A stretch of DNA of 64,000 bases from Fusobacterium naviforme (GCA_003014445.1 PYGH01000002.1:62001-126000), one strand, 5' to 3'; positions 36,566-45,844 are shown, numbered from the stretch's first letter. Program-made: numbers and translations. Notes: generated by a model from the sequence alone, not told the origin.

Positions 36566-37726
36566 TTAAGGATGAAAGCGGGCACAGTAAAAATTACCTG
36601 AGGGTTGTTCTATAAAACCCTCAAGCTCAAGCTTTAACAGTGTGCTCATGACGCTGCCTGCAGGGAGCCCTGTCTTCTGGATAATATTCTCCAGAAAGCA
36701 GGGCTCCTCGCCCAGCATGTGAAAAATTCGTTTTTCTTCAGGAGAAAGTCCCGCAGAGCTGTGCTTTTTGGGAGGAAGTCTGCGACTTCTCTGAAGACCG
36801 ATATAATCAAGGATATCGTTCGGCCCGCTTAGTATGGTCGCTCCGCTTTGTATGAGCGCATTGCAGCCCCGGCTCATTGGATCAGTGATGCGCCCCGGCA
36901 CTGCAAACACCTCCTTGCCCTGATCCAGTGCATAGCCCACAGTGATCATGGAGCCAGAGCGAAAGCCCCGGGCCTCAATGACTGCGAGGACATCTCCCAG
37001 AGCCGAGATGATGCGGTTTCGATCCGGAAAATGCCAGGCCTTTGACGGGGAATCCGGTGGGAATTCACTGATCACTCCACCACATTGTCCCCCGCAGAGA
37101 GCAGTAAAAAGCTCATAATTCTCTCTGGGATAGCAGATATTGACACCACAGCCGAGCACGCCGTAGCTCCGCCCCCCGGCCTTCAGTGCCGCGCACTGAG
37201 CGACCCCATCGATTCCATCTGCCAGACCACTGACGATACCCACACCCTTTTTGGCCAGTTCGCCGGAAATAAATTCCGCCATGCGTTTTCCGTAGTTTGT
37301 GGCATTCCTGCTGCCAATCACAGCGACTGCTGGGAGTGCAGCTTCCGGAAGAGTTCCACGAAAATAGAGCCAGCGCGGAGGATCCGGCATATGTGATAGA
37401 CGCTCTGGCCACAGCCTGTCCTCCCGCGTGAGAAAGCGTATTCCGGCAGCAGACAAACGCTCAAGCTGTGCATCGACAGCATGCTCCACAGAAGCCAGAC
37501 TGCAGAAATGTCCTGCTGTGTCGAGCACTTTCAAAAGCGCTGCAAGTGGTTCGTAATGAAACAGATCCTCGAGCATCAGTTTCCTTCCGGGAGCCGGAAT
37601 GTCTTTCAGTGCCCTGCGGTGACAATTCAGCGAGGCGGAGAGAAAGAGGAGGAGTCGTTTTTCCATCCGTATGTATTCCGAACAAAAAGTTTCATTTTTT
37701 TCGCCAAGTGGATTCGTCAGCTCCAT
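36566..37726 (-). CDS. dprA: DNA processing protein DprA
   Basis: Binds incoming single-stranded DNA and loads RecA during transformation. The 386-residue product has an N-terminal SAM-like region, the Rossmann-like core with IGSRNATNYGKRMAE (about 135-150), GLADGIDGVAQCAAL, AWHFPDRNRIIS and SGSMITVGYALDQGKEVFAVPG, and a C-terminal winged helix. It overlaps comM by 10 bp; the comM-dprA pair is a common competence/recombination unit. Confidence 0.95.
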   Translation of the reverse strand: MELTNPLGEKNETFCSEYIRMEKRLLLFLSASLNCHRRALKDIPAPGRKLMLEDLFHYEPLAALLKVLDTAGHFCSLASVEHAVDAQLERLSAAGIRFLTREDRLWPERLSHMPDPPRWLYFRGTLPEAALPAVAVIGSRNATNYGKRMAEFISGELAKKGVGIVSGLADGIDGVAQCAALKAGGRSYGVLGCGVNICYPRENYELFTALCGGQCGGVISEFPPDSPSKAWHFPDRNRIISALGDVLAVIEARGFRSGSMITVGYALDQGKEVFAVPGRITDPMSRGCNALIQSGATILSGPNDILDYIGLQRSRRLPPKKHSSAGLSPEEKRIFHMLGEEPCFLENIIQKTGLPAGSVMSTLLKLELEGFIEQPSGNFYCARFHP

Positions 37727-39321
37727 ACCGGCCTCCTTCTCCTCCTGTTTTTTTCAAGCTGCAAAGGCGGCTGTATTTTATTGCTTTCGCCGGATCCGCC
37801 GCCCCAGTATTTCTCATCGAGAGAGCGGTAGGCGACAGCCTCACAGACATGACGGTGGCAGATATCGCTTTCACCGTCAAAATCCGCCGCTGTGCGTGCG
37901 ACACGCAGTATCTTGTGCAGTCCGCGTACAGACATGGAACCGCGCTCATAGAGCTGCTGAAGCAGGCGATCATCCTCCTCTGAGAGAGGACAGAACTCCT
38001 GCAGCATGGCCGCAGACATCTCACTGTTGAAGCGAATTCCGCTGTGGACAAAGCGCCGCTCCTGCAATTCGCGCACGCGCTCCACCTCCAGACGCAGCCC
38101 TGCACTGCTCTTTGCCTTTCTGCTTCCCCTAAGTGCGGCATAATCCACAGGACTGATCTCTACCGAAAGGTCGATTCTGTCCAGCAGAGGCTTGCTGATC
38201 TTTCCGATGTAAGAGCGCACGCTCTGCTCCCCGCAGCGGCAGCGGCTGCGATCCGGCCAGAAGCCGCACTTGCAGGGATTCATCGCGCAGACCAGCTGAA
38301 AATTGGCGGGAAAGCTGAAGCTTCCGTACACTCTTGAGATATGAACACAGCGCTCCTCCAGAGGCTGCCGAAGTATCTCCAGCGCTTCAGTGCGAAACTC
38401 CGGCAGCTCATCGAGAAACAGGACGCCGTTGGAGGCCAGCGATATCTCTCCGGGTCGTGGACGCGCGCCGCCTCCTGCGAGTGCCTGTGCGCTGATGCTG
38501 TGGTGTGGACTGCGAAAGGGACGTTTTCGTATGAGAGGCTCCTTTGGATCCAGAAGTCCCGAGATGCTGTAGATGCGGGATAGCTCCAGCCGCTCCTCCA
38601 TGCTCATCTCAGGCATGATGGATGGGAGACGTGAGGCGACCATGCTCTTTCCGCTTCCGGCCGGACCAATGTAGAGAATATTATGCCTTCCTCCGGCGGC
38701 GAGAAGCGTGGCGCGCTTTACGAGCTCCTGACCGCAAAGCTCAGAAAAATCCGGCATTGTGTCAGCATGATCCGCGTTCTCTTCATAGACAGCCGGAGCC
38801 GGCAGCGGACTCTCCCCGCGAAGGAGTGATAGCAGTTCCCGGAGAGAGGAGACACCGTAGCAATCAATGCCGGCAATGATGCTGCCTTCTCTGAGATTCT
38901 CTTCCGGCAGAAAACAGCGTCTTAAACCCGCCTCCTTCGCTGCCGAGACCATGGAGATCACACCGCGCACCGGAAGCAGCTCTCCGCCGAGGGACAGCTC
39001 TCCGGCAAAGAGAGAGTCTCGGAGCAGCGTATCGGGAATCAGCTCATAGGCCCGGAGAAGAGCGACTGCGACCGGAAGATCATAGGCGCAGCCCTCCTTC
39101 CGGAAATCAGCCGGAGACAGATTGACAGTGACGTGTTTCGGTTCCAGATAGATGCCGGAATTTGCAATCGCAGTGCGCACGCGGTCAGCGGATTCTCTCA
39201 CTGAGGCGGAGAGTGAGCCGATAAAGGTGATCTGTGGAAAGCCGCTCTCCACGTCTGCCTCACAGCAGACCGGAAAGCCCTCGGTTCCGCGAATGCCGGC
39301 GCCAAAAACTTTACTGAGCAT
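37717..39321 (-). CDS. comM: ComM/YifB-family Mg-chelatase-like AAA ATPase
   Basis: AAA+ ATPase; in Vibrio and Haemophilus ComM is a branch-migration helicase for transformation. The 534-residue product has an N-terminal Lon-like domain (FPQITFIGSLSASVRESADRVRTAI), the Walker A GPAGSGKSMVASRLP (about 218-232), Walker B FLDELPEF, and a C-terminal Mg-chelatase domain with a zinc-like CKCGFWPDRSRCRC cluster. AAAGGAG precedes the ATG on the minus strand. Confidence 0.93.
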   Translation of the reverse strand: MLSKVFGAGIRGTEGFPVCCEADVESGFPQITFIGSLSASVRESADRVRTAIANSGIYLEPKHVTVNLSPADFRKEGCAYDLPVAVALLRAYELIPDTLLRDSLFAGELSLGGELLPVRGVISMVSAAKEAGLRRCFLPEENLREGSIIAGIDCYGVSSLRELLSLLRGESPLPAPAVYEENADHADTMPDFSELCGQELVKRATLLAAGGRHNILYIGPAGSGKSMVASRLPSIMPEMSMEERLELSRIYSISGLLDPKEPLIRKRPFRSPHHSISAQALAGGGARPRPGEISLASNGVLFLDELPEFRTEALEILRQPLEERCVHISRVYGSFSFPANFQLVCAMNPCKCGFWPDRSRCRCGEQSVRSYIGKISKPLLDRIDLSVEISPVDYAALRGSRKAKSSAGLRLEVERVRELQERRFVHSGIRFNSEMSAAMLQEFCPLSEEDDRLLQQLYERGSMSVRGLHKILRVARTAADFDGESDICHRHVCEAVAYRSLDEKYWGGGSGESNKIQPPLQLEKNRRRRRPVWS

Positions 39322-39375
39322 CAGAAAAAAGCTCCTTTCAATTCAGAGAGGCGCGCAGGATCTTTTCTTCAATTC

Positions 39376-39405
39376 ATTCTATTGGGATATGTTTCGGAAA
39401 AACAA
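39376..39405 (-). promoter_or_regulatory. Promoter of comM-dprA
   Basis: On the minus strand TTGTTT (39405-39400) and TAGAAT (39381-39376), spacer 18 bp; the -35 box is weak. Confidence 0.4.
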
Positions 39406-39470
39406 GAAAAGCAGAACAGCAGATTTCTTTGATTTTCATTATAACTGCGCTGTGCGGGCTTTTCAAGTGT

Positions 39471-39499
39471 TTGACTTGCTATTATCTTAGTTTTATAAT
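39471..39499 (+). promoter_or_regulatory. Promoter of yicC-gmk
   Basis: TTGACT at 39471-39476 and TATAAT at 39494-39499, spacer 17 bp, divergent from comM. Confidence 0.8.
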
Positions 39500-39542
39500 A
39501 CATTAGATTTGTATATCAGCCGATACGGAAGGATATGTAAAT

Positions 39543-40421
39543 ATGATCAGAAGTATGACCGGTTACGGGCGGTCAGAGAGCTCCAGCGAGCAGTACAGGC
39601 TGGTGGTGGAGCTGAAGTCCGTAAACCACAGATATTTTGATTTAAATGTTCGTATGCCAAAGCTTTTTAACCGCTTCGAGGCATCGATACGTTCCGTTTT
39701 GAAGCGCTATATGGAGCGCGGCAAGGTGGATCTCTATATCAGCTATGAGAGCTATGCGGGAGAGCAGAGCGGCCTTCGCTATAACCGTGAGCTGGCTGCC
39801 GCGTATTTAAGGCACTGCCGGGAGATTGCCGCGGACTTTTCTGTTCAGGACGATATCAAAGCATCTACCATTGCCCACTTTCCCGATGTGCTTTCAGTGG
39901 GAGAGGAGACGATAGATGAGGAGCAGCTCTGGGCTGCCCTTGAGCGGGGACTGAATGAAGCATGCACTGCCTTTGTCAGAGCACGGGAGGCAGAGGGGGA
40001 GAACCTGAAGACCGATATACTCGGGAAGCTCTCGGAAATGCGGGAGGCCCTCGCTGTGATTGAGGCGCGGGCTCCAAAGGTGCTGGCTGAATACCGCGAG
40101 ACGCTCAGAGCAAAGGTATCCGAAGTGCTGTGCGACAGCTCAGTCGATGAAAACCGCATCGCGACAGAAGTCACCATTTATGCGGACAAAATCTGTGTGG
40201 ATGAGGAGATGGTTCGGCTGCACAGCCACATAGATGCCACGGAGAAGGAGCTGAGACGCGGTGGCGCAGTGGGACGTAAGCTCGACTTTATTGCACAGGA
40301 GATGAACCGAGAGGCCAATACGACACTCAGCAAGTCCTCGGATCTCACAGTTTCGGACAGCGCCATCTATCTGAAGACGACAATAGAAAAGATACGTGAA
40401 CAGGTTCAGAATATTGAGTAG
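39543..40421 (+). CDS. yicC: YicC-family endoribonuclease
   Basis: The family was linked to stationary-phase growth and more recently to RNA endonuclease activity in E. coli. The 292-residue product opens IRSMTGYGRSESSSEQYRLVVELKSVNHRYFDLN and closes with EMNREANTTLSKSSD and the family C-terminal LKTTIEKIREQVQNIE. It starts the operon yicC-gmk-rpoZ-rimO-pgsA-pncC. The small remA gene that often sits between yicC and gmk is absent; gmk follows after 15 bp. Confidence 0.94.
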   Translation: MIRSMTGYGRSESSSEQYRLVVELKSVNHRYFDLNVRMPKLFNRFEASIRSVLKRYMERGKVDLYISYESYAGEQSGLRYNRELAAAYLRHCREIAADFSVQDDIKASTIAHFPDVLSVGEETIDEEQLWAALERGLNEACTAFVRAREAEGENLKTDILGKLSEMREALAVIEARAPKVLAEYRETLRAKVSEVLCDSSVDENRIATEVTIYADKICVDEEMVRLHSHIDATEKELRRGGAVGRKLDFIAQEMNREANTTLSKSSDLTVSDSAIYLKTTIEKIREQVQNIE

Positions 40422-40436
40422 AAACGAGATTGCACT

Positions 40437-41078
40437 ATGACAAAGAGAAAAGGACTGCTTGTCGTCATCTCCGGTTTTTCCGGGGCCGGCAAGGGAACCC
40501 TGGTAAAAAAGCTTCTCTCAGAGCACGAGAACTATCGCTTGTCTGTCTCAGCCACCACGAGAGCGCCCAGGCCGGGAGAAGTCGATGGCAAAGATTATTT
40601 TTTTGTGAGCAAATCCCGATTTGAGGAGATGATTATCAAGCAGGAGCTGATCGAGTACGCCTCCTACGTCGGAAATTACTACGGAACACCCAAGGCCTTT
40701 GTGAAGGAGGCCCTCGCGGCAGGAAGTGACGTACTGCTGGAAATTGAAATTCAGGGGGCTCTGAAGGTTCGTGAGCGCTTCCCGGAGGCCATACTGATCT
40801 TTGTGGCCCCCCCGGATGCGGAAACTCTGCGCAGCCGCCTTCTGGGGCGGGGAACAGAGACACCCGAGCAGGTTACGGCACGCTTAAGACGCGCCGCAGA
40901 GGAGAGTCAGTGGATGCCGGACTACGATTATCTGCTGATCAATGACGATCTGGAGCACGCCGCAGAGGAGCTGCATTTTATGATAGACAGTCAGCACAGC
41001 AGGATGAGCCAGAATCGCCGCTTTGCGGAGCGCATCCGTGATGATCTGAACAAGCACTTTCTTAAGGAGGACTTATAA
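40437..41078 (+). CDS. gmk: Guanylate kinase
   Basis: Phosphorylates GMP to GDP. The 213-residue product has P-loop SGFSGAGKGTLVKKLL (about 13-28), the GMP-binding SATTRAPRPGEVDGKDYFF (about 41-59) and VLLEIEIQGAL. It overlaps rpoZ by 1 bp. Confidence 0.96.
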   Translation: MTKRKGLLVVISGFSGAGKGTLVKKLLSEHENYRLSVSATTRAPRPGEVDGKDYFFVSKSRFEEMIIKQELIEYASYVGNYYGTPKAFVKEALAAGSDVLLEIEIQGALKVRERFPEAILIFVAPPDAETLRSRLLGRGTETPEQVTARLRRAAEESQWMPDYDYLLINDDLEHAAEELHFMIDSQHSRMSQNRRFAERIRDDLNKHFLKEDL

Positions 41079-41353
41079 TGTTACATCCGTCTTATACTGA
41101 AATTATTGATGCTGTCAACAGCGACGTCGAGCCCGGCGAGCAGCCGGTTGTCCAGAGCCGCTATTCCATCGTGATTGCCACCTCGAAGCGGGCGCGGCAG
41201 CTGATCGCAGGTGAGGAGGCAAGCGTTCCCTCCTATGGGAAAAAACCGCTCTCCGTTGCGGTGGAGGAGCTCTACAAGGGACGCGTAAAGATCATGAATG
41301 ACGAAGAGGTCTCCGATGATGCTGTCAATGAAGGAGACAGGGCGCCCGAATGA
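41078..41353 (+). CDS. rpoZ: RNA polymerase omega subunit
   Basis: Assembly subunit of RNA polymerase. The 91-residue product has SRYSIVIATSKRARQLIAGEE and KPLSVAVEELYKGRVKI, family signatures. Its start overlaps gmk (1 bp) and its stop overlaps rimO (4 bp), so translation is coupled. AAGGAGG precedes the start. Confidence 0.95.
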   Translation: MLHPSYTEIIDAVNSDVEPGEQPVVQSRYSIVIATSKRARQLIAGEEASVPSYGKKPLSVAVEELYKGRVKIMNDEEVSDDAVNEGDRAPE

Positions 41354-42672
41354 AGCTGTGTATGATTTCCCTCGGCTGTGATAAGAACCTGGTGGATTCA
41401 GAAATGATGCTGGGTTTTTTGAACCGGGGGACTGTTTCTATTACAGATGATGCGGAGAGCGCAGATATCATTATTGTCAATACCTGCTGCTTTATTCTTG
41501 ATGCGAAGGATGAAAGCATTCAGACCATACTGGATGCCGCAAGGCTGAAACAGGAGGGGAAGCTTAAGCTTCTCATCATGTCCGGCTGCATGGCAGAGCG
41601 CTATAAGGATGAAATTATGCGGGAGATCCCGGAGATCGATGCTGTGGTCGGGACTTCCTCCTATGATAAGATCGGAGAGGTGATAGAGCGGGCGCTTACG
41701 GGAGAGAGGGTAGAGGAGTTTCAGGATCTGAACCGGCTTCCGGCCGTCTCTGAAAAGCGGCTTTTCTCCACCTTGCATGCCTATGCCTATCTGAAGATCG
41801 CGGAGGGCTGTGATAAACACTGCTCCTATTGCATTATTCCCTCTCTCAGGGGACATTTCCGCAGCTATCCTATGGAGACTCTGGTAGCACAGGCGGAGCA
41901 GATGGCTGCGGCAGGCGTGAAGGAGCTGATCCTTGTCGCCCAGGAGACCACGGTCTACGGACAGGATATTTATAAGAAAAAAAAGCTGCCCACACTGCTT
42001 AGAAAGCTATGTCGCATCAAAGGCATACGCTGGATACGCATACTTTACTGTTATCCAGAGGAAATTACGGATGAGCTGATCGCCTGTATGGCGAAGGAGA
42101 AAAAAATCTGCCGCTATCTGGATCTGCCGATTCAGCATGCAAGTGATCCCATCCTCCGCAGAATGGGGCGCCGAACAAGCCGACAGGACCTCCTGAATAT
42201 CATAGAGAAGCTTCGCACTGCGATGCCGGACATCACCCTCCGAACCACGCTGATCAGCGGCTTCCCAGGAGAGACAGAGGAGGATCACCAGACTCTGATG
42301 GATTTTGTGTCCGAAGTGCGCTTTGACCGCCTCGGCGTATTTCCCTATTCAAGAGAAGAGGGCACTGCTGCAGCGAAATTTCCCGCACAGGTTCCTGCCC
42401 GCACAAAGAAAAAACGCCGCAACCAGCTCATGGCCCTTCAGCAGAAGATCTCAGCGGAGAAGCTTCAGATGCGGGTTGGAGAGTGCATGACAGCTCTGGT
42501 CGAGGGCTATCTTCCTGATGAAGGAGTCTACATCGGCCGCAGCTATATGGATGCACCGGACGTCGACGGCTACCTCTTTTTCAGCTCCGAACGGGAGCTG
42601 ATATCCGGAGAGTTTGTGAGAGTTCGTATCACAGAGGCCTCAGAATATGATCTCAAAGGAGTAATGGTATGA
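41350..42672 (+). CDS. rimO: Ribosomal protein S12 methylthiotransferase RimO
   Basis: Radical-SAM enzyme that adds a methylthio group to an Asp of S12. The 440-residue product has the MTTase domain (CMISLGCDKNLVDSE, NTCCFI, GCMAERY), the radical-SAM CxxxCxxC in EGCDKHCSYCIIP (about 152-164), and a C-terminal TRAM domain. The wording matches RimO rather than MiaB. It overlaps pgsA by 4 bp. Confidence 0.94.
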   Translation: MKLCMISLGCDKNLVDSEMMLGFLNRGTVSITDDAESADIIIVNTCCFILDAKDESIQTILDAARLKQEGKLKLLIMSGCMAERYKDEIMREIPEIDAVVGTSSYDKIGEVIERALTGERVEEFQDLNRLPAVSEKRLFSTLHAYAYLKIAEGCDKHCSYCIIPSLRGHFRSYPMETLVAQAEQMAAAGVKELILVAQETTVYGQDIYKKKKLPTLLRKLCRIKGIRWIRILYCYPEEITDELIACMAKEKKICRYLDLPIQHASDPILRRMGRRTSRQDLLNIIEKLRTAMPDITLRTTLISGFPGETEEDHQTLMDFVSEVRFDRLGVFPYSREEGTAAAKFPAQVPARTKKKRRNQLMALQQKISAEKLQMRVGECMTALVEGYLPDEGVYIGRSYMDAPDVDGYLFFSSERELISGEFVRVRITEASEYDLKGVMV

Positions 42673-43220
42673 TCTGGAATCTTCCCAATAAGCTGACGAT
42701 GACCCGTATGATACTCGTTCCCTTTTTCGCCGCGGCACTTCTGTGGCAGAACGGAGAGAACCATGCGCTGCGCATGCTCGCGCTGGTGCTCTTCCTGATT
42801 GCGAGCTACACAGATCATCTGGATGGGGCGATCGCAAGAAAGTATCAGCTCATCACCAATTTTGGGAAATTTATGGATCCGCTTGCGGATAAGCTTCTGG
42901 TATGTTCCGCACTGATCTGCATGGTACAGCTCCGGCAGCTCTCGGCTTGGGTGGTGATAATTGTCGTCGCGAGAGAATTTATCATCAGCGGCTTTCGCCT
43001 GGTAGCCGCAGAGCAGGGCACTGTGATCGCCGCCAGTATGTGGGGAAAGGCAAAAACGGTGAGTCAGATGGCCTGCATTGTGATGCTGATCATCGCTCCG
43101 CAGCAGCAGACACTTCAGCTTCTGACGCAGGCACTCATCGCCCTGATGACTGCGCTGACCCTTATCTCTCTGCTGGATTATCTTTTTAAAAATCGTCAGG
43201 TCTTAACAGAAAGGAACTGA
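42669..43220 (+). CDS. pgsA: CDP-diacylglycerol-glycerol-3-phosphate phosphatidyltransferase
   Basis: First committed step of phosphatidylglycerol synthesis in the membrane. The 183-residue product has NLPNKLTMTRMILVPFF at the N-terminus and the CDP-alcohol motif D-x2-DG-x2-AR-x8-G-x3-D-x3-D (about 38-60). Several hydrophobic segments follow. Translationally coupled to rimO. Confidence 0.94.
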   Translation: MIWNLPNKLTMTRMILVPFFAAALLWQNGENHALRMLALVLFLIASYTDHLDGAIARKYQLITNFGKFMDPLADKLLVCSALICMVQLRQLSAWVVIIVVAREFIISGFRLVAAEQGTVIAASMWGKAKTVSQMACIVMLIIAPQQQTLQLLTQALIALMTALTLISLLDYLFKNRQVLTERN

Positions 43221-43227
43221 AACCTCT

Positions 43228-43746
43228 ATGGAAGAAAGCTTGCATCCCGTACCGGCATCTGATGTTCTGGAGCTCGCAGAAGCCTGCGTGAATCTTCTGC
43301 GCCAACAGGAGCTCACTGTCACAACTGCAGAATCCTGTACCGGTGGTCTGCTGTCCTCTCATCTGGTAGATGTTCCCGGCGTCTCGGAGGTGTTTCAGGA
43401 GGGCTACATCACCTACTCCAACAAGGCAAAGCGCCGTCTGATCAATGTCAGCAAGGCCACTCTTAAAAAATACGGAGCTGTCAGCCGCCAGACCGCACGG
43501 GAGATGGCAATCGGAGCTGTCTTCGCGGCGAACGCAGATATTTCTGTTTCTGTGACCGGCATTGCCGGACCGGACGGCGGAAGCGAGGAGAAGCCGGTGG
43601 GACTTGTGTTCATAGGCTGCTATATGAACGATCAGGTCACGGTGGAGGAGCATCGCTTCAGCGGAAAGAGGGCTGAAATACGCATGCAGGCCGTTTATGC
43701 CGCACTGCGTCTCCTGTATGCAACTCTTCGGGAGAATCTGGAATAG
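43228..43746 (+). CDS. pncC: CinA C-terminal type nicotinamide-nucleotide amidohydrolase
   Basis: Recycles NMN to NaMN in NAD salvage. The 172-residue product covers only the amidase domain: TVTTAESCTGGLLSSHLVDVPG, YITYSNKAKRRLINV, VSVTGIAGPDGGS. The N-terminal CinA (MoCF) domain is missing. It lies next to pgsA as cinA often does, but no recA follows. Start 7 bp after pgsA. Confidence 0.92.
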   Translation: MEESLHPVPASDVLELAEACVNLLRQQELTVTTAESCTGGLLSSHLVDVPGVSEVFQEGYITYSNKAKRRLINVSKATLKKYGAVSRQTAREMAIGAVFAANADISVSVTGIAGPDGGSEEKPVGLVFIGCYMNDQVTVEEHRFSGKRAEIRMQAVYAALRLLYATLRENLE

Positions 43747-43782
43747 ATCTGTCAATGTAAGTACATGGAGAGTGAATAGAAA

Positions 43783-44100
43783 ATGCGCTGGTACCCACAT
43801 CTCTACGCAGGAAGCTACGCCGCGCTGCATCGCGCCTCGATACTGAAGGGGATACGTGAGGGCAGAGCCATGCCTTCCGTCTATGTCATCACCAGATCGC
43901 TGAGCGGAGACGGGCTTCTGGATATTTATAAAAACAGTGAGCTTCAGAAGGCAGCTGTGCGTGGGCGTGATCCCATGGTTATTGGGATCGCGCTCAGCAG
44001 AAGCGAAGCCTTTGAGCTCGCGCGCTGCATCGTTCACGATCTGTACCGGGAAAAGGGAGGCTTTGATATAGATGCTTTCTGTGATCCTGACAATCATTAA
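43783..44100 (+). CDS. Conserved small protein of unknown function
   Basis: A 105-residue product starting MRWYPHLYAGSYAALHRASILKGIREG, with PSVYVITRSLSGDGLLDIYKN and a C-terminal EAFELARCIVHDLYREKGG. I recognise this pattern as a small conserved protein found in Lachnospiraceae but know no function. It has no signal peptide or membrane segment. It overlaps the next gene by 29 bp, which suggests coupling to the ytfI-ytfJ pair. Confidence 0.75.
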   Translation: MRWYPHLYAGSYAALHRASILKGIREGRAMPSVYVITRSLSGDGLLDIYKNSELQKAAVRGRDPMVIGIALSRSEAFELARCIVHDLYREKGGFDIDAFCDPDNH

Positions 44101-45022
44101 AATCATCGTCCTGCTTCTGCTCCTGCTCATCGCCCTGCTGCTTGTTCTTTTGCTGTTGGTGCTCTTCGTCCCGCTGCGTTACCGCGGCTCTGGACGGTAC
44201 CTTGATACGGCGGAGGGTAAGCTGGAGTTGAGCTGGCTGCTGCGGATGCTGCGCGTGCAGCTGGAATATCAGGAAGGGCTGAATGGGAAGTTTTGTCTGC
44301 TTGGCCTCACACTGTGGCACACAGAAGCAGAACAGGAGAATACAACTCCGGAAGAGAGCGAAGCATCAGCTGTAAATGCAGAGACAGCTCTCACAGAGGG
44401 AGAGTCTGACAGAGAGACGGAATCATCTGCCCACGAAATTACAGACAGCATACCGGAAAAGACTGCGGAGGGAGAAGAAAAATTAAAATTTTCCCAGGCG
44501 GAATCCTTACAGTCAGACTACATCCAAAGTGAGAAGAAAGAAAAGCGCCGCAAAAAGCGAAAAAAAGAGGGCGAAAGGACTGCGCTGAAAACTCGGCTCA
44601 GTCAGCTTGCAGCAAAAAAGGATGCGATTTTCAATAAAGCGGACGCATACCGGAAACTGCTCCTGGATCCACACACCGGAAGGCTGCTTGCGCTGCTGAA
44701 GAAAAAAGGTATGAGACTCTTAAAGGAGTTCCTTCCGCGGCATCTGGAGGGAGATCTCAGCTTTGGCTTTGAAGATCCCTTCGTCACAGGACAGTGCTGC
44801 GCTGCAGCGGCGCTCCTTTATCCGCTTTATCAGGACAATCTTTGCATAACAGCTCTCTTTGACAGAAAGGAGCTGTCCGGAGCGCTCCGCTTTCGGGGAC
44901 GCGTGCGGCTCATCGTGCCGCTACTCGCTGCGCTGCAGCTCTGGTTCAACCGGGATTTTAAATTTGTTTACCGCTGGTTCAGAAGAAAAGAAAGAATAGC
45001 TACGGAGGACAATCATGGCTGA
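44072..45022 (+). CDS. ytfI: DUF2953 protein (YtfI-like)
   Basis: The 316-residue product has one strong hydrophobic N-terminal segment (about 2-33, mostly Leu/Val/Ile), then a cytoplasmic or surface LSWLLRMLRVQLEY, an acidic/lysine-rich variable stretch (about 90-180) and a conserved FGFEDPFVTGQC-AAALLYPLY region characteristic of DUF2953. In Bacillus ytfI sits beside ytfJ, as here. Function unknown; a sporulation link is inferred from the neighbour. Confidence 0.82.
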   Translation: MLSVILTIIKIIVLLLLLLIALLLVLLLLVLFVPLRYRGSGRYLDTAEGKLELSWLLRMLRVQLEYQEGLNGKFCLLGLTLWHTEAEQENTTPEESEASAVNAETALTEGESDRETESSAHEITDSIPEKTAEGEEKLKFSQAESLQSDYIQSEKKEKRRKKRKKEGERTALKTRLSQLAAKKDAIFNKADAYRKLLLDPHTGRLLALLKKKGMRLLKEFLPRHLEGDLSFGFEDPFVTGQCCAAAALLYPLYQDNLCITALFDRKELSGALRFRGRVRLIVPLLAALQLWFNRDFKFVYRWFRRKERIATEDNHG

Positions 45023-45407
45023 TAACAGATTTTCCGCACAGGCAGAGGCATTATTTAAGGGGATGGAAAATTTTATCTCAACAAAAACTGTGGTGGGAGA
45101 GCCAAGGCAGGTCGGGGACGCGATCATCATCCCCCTTGTGGATGTATCCTGCGGCATGGCTGCGGGCTCCTTCGCCGGAAATAACAAGGACAATGGTGCG
45201 GGCGGAATGAATACGAAGATGTCCCCCGCAGCTGTACTGATCATACAAAATGGAGCGACAAAGCTTGTCACAGTCAAGAATCAGGATGCGCTCTCCCGCG
45301 TGATTGACATGGTCCCGGGCGTCATCAACCGCTTCAGCGCAGACAGTAGAATTTCTCCGGAGGCCCGGAAAGCGGCAGAAGAGCTTGCAAAAACAGAGCA
45401 GGAGTGA
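45015..45407 (+). CDS. ytfJ: GerW/YtfJ-family sporulation protein
   Basis: Family members are spore-coat/germination proteins in Bacillus. The 130-residue product has the pattern VVGEPRQVGDAIIIPLVDVSCGMAAG followed by a Gly/Asn-rich loop (GNNKDNGAGGMNTKM) and the conserved SPAAVLIIQNG. It overlaps ytfI by 8 bp. Its presence hints that the organism is or was spore-forming, but does not prove it. Confidence 0.88.
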   Translation: MADNRFSAQAEALFKGMENFISTKTVVGEPRQVGDAIIIPLVDVSCGMAAGSFAGNNKDNGAGGMNTKMSPAAVLIIQNGATKLVTVKNQDALSRVIDMVPGVINRFSADSRISPEARKAAEELAKTEQE

Positions 45408-45413
45408 AGACAG

Positions 45414-45468
45414 AGAGCCTCATTGATTTCAAGCGAAGCTCTGAATATCAATGGGGCTCTTAAATAAC
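45414..45468 (+). terminator. Terminator of ytfJ
   Basis: AGAGCC-CATTGAT pairs with ATCAATG-GGCTCT around the loop between about 45417 and 45463, then TTAAAT. Confidence 0.6.
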
Positions 45469-45571
45469 AGACTTGATTTTTTGACTGTTTCCCGACAGGG
45501 TTCACAGATGAAAGAAGAGGCCGCTCTGCGCTCTGCGCAAAACCGCCTCCTCACAGGACTCTGTGCACGAA

Positions 45572-45757
45572 TTAAGCTCTCTCAACCTTGCCGCTGCGAA
45601 GGCAGGAAGTGCAAACATACATCTTATGTACGCCGCTCTCCGTTTTGACCTTGACAGACTTAACGTTGGCCTTCCAAATGTGATTGCTTCTTCTATGAGA
45701 ATGGCTCACATTATTGCCGAAGTGAGCAGCCTTTTCACAAATAGCACACTTTGCCAT
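45572..45757 (-). CDS. rpmB: 50S ribosomal protein L28 (zinc-binding form)
   Basis: 61-residue large-subunit protein, MAKCAICEKAAHFGNNVSHSHRRSNHIWK. Two CxxC pairs (C4/C7 and C49/C52) mark the C+ form that holds zinc. ATG at 45757 has GGAGG 8 bp upstream on the minus strand; a longer frame adds MLI and lacks a site. Transcribed against its neighbours. Confidence 0.95.
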   Translation of the reverse strand: MAKCAICEKAAHFGNNVSHSHRRSNHIWKANVKSVKVKTESGVHKMYVCTSCLRSGKVERA

Positions 45758-45815
45758 GATTAACACCTCCTATCTCATCGCTGGATTCTGCTTTCTCAAA
45801 ATCCATAACATCGGT

Positions 45816-45844
45816 ATTCTATCAGAAGCAGAATGCTTTTGCAA
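45816..45844 (-). promoter_or_regulatory. Promoter of rpmB
   Basis: On the minus strand TTGCAA (45844-45839) and TAGAAT (45821-45816), spacer 17 bp. Confidence 0.65.

Noticed and set aside
43747-43782. recA after the CinA-type gene
   Set aside because: In many bacteria cinA precedes recA, but the next gene here is a small unknown protein; no recA motifs anywhere in the window.
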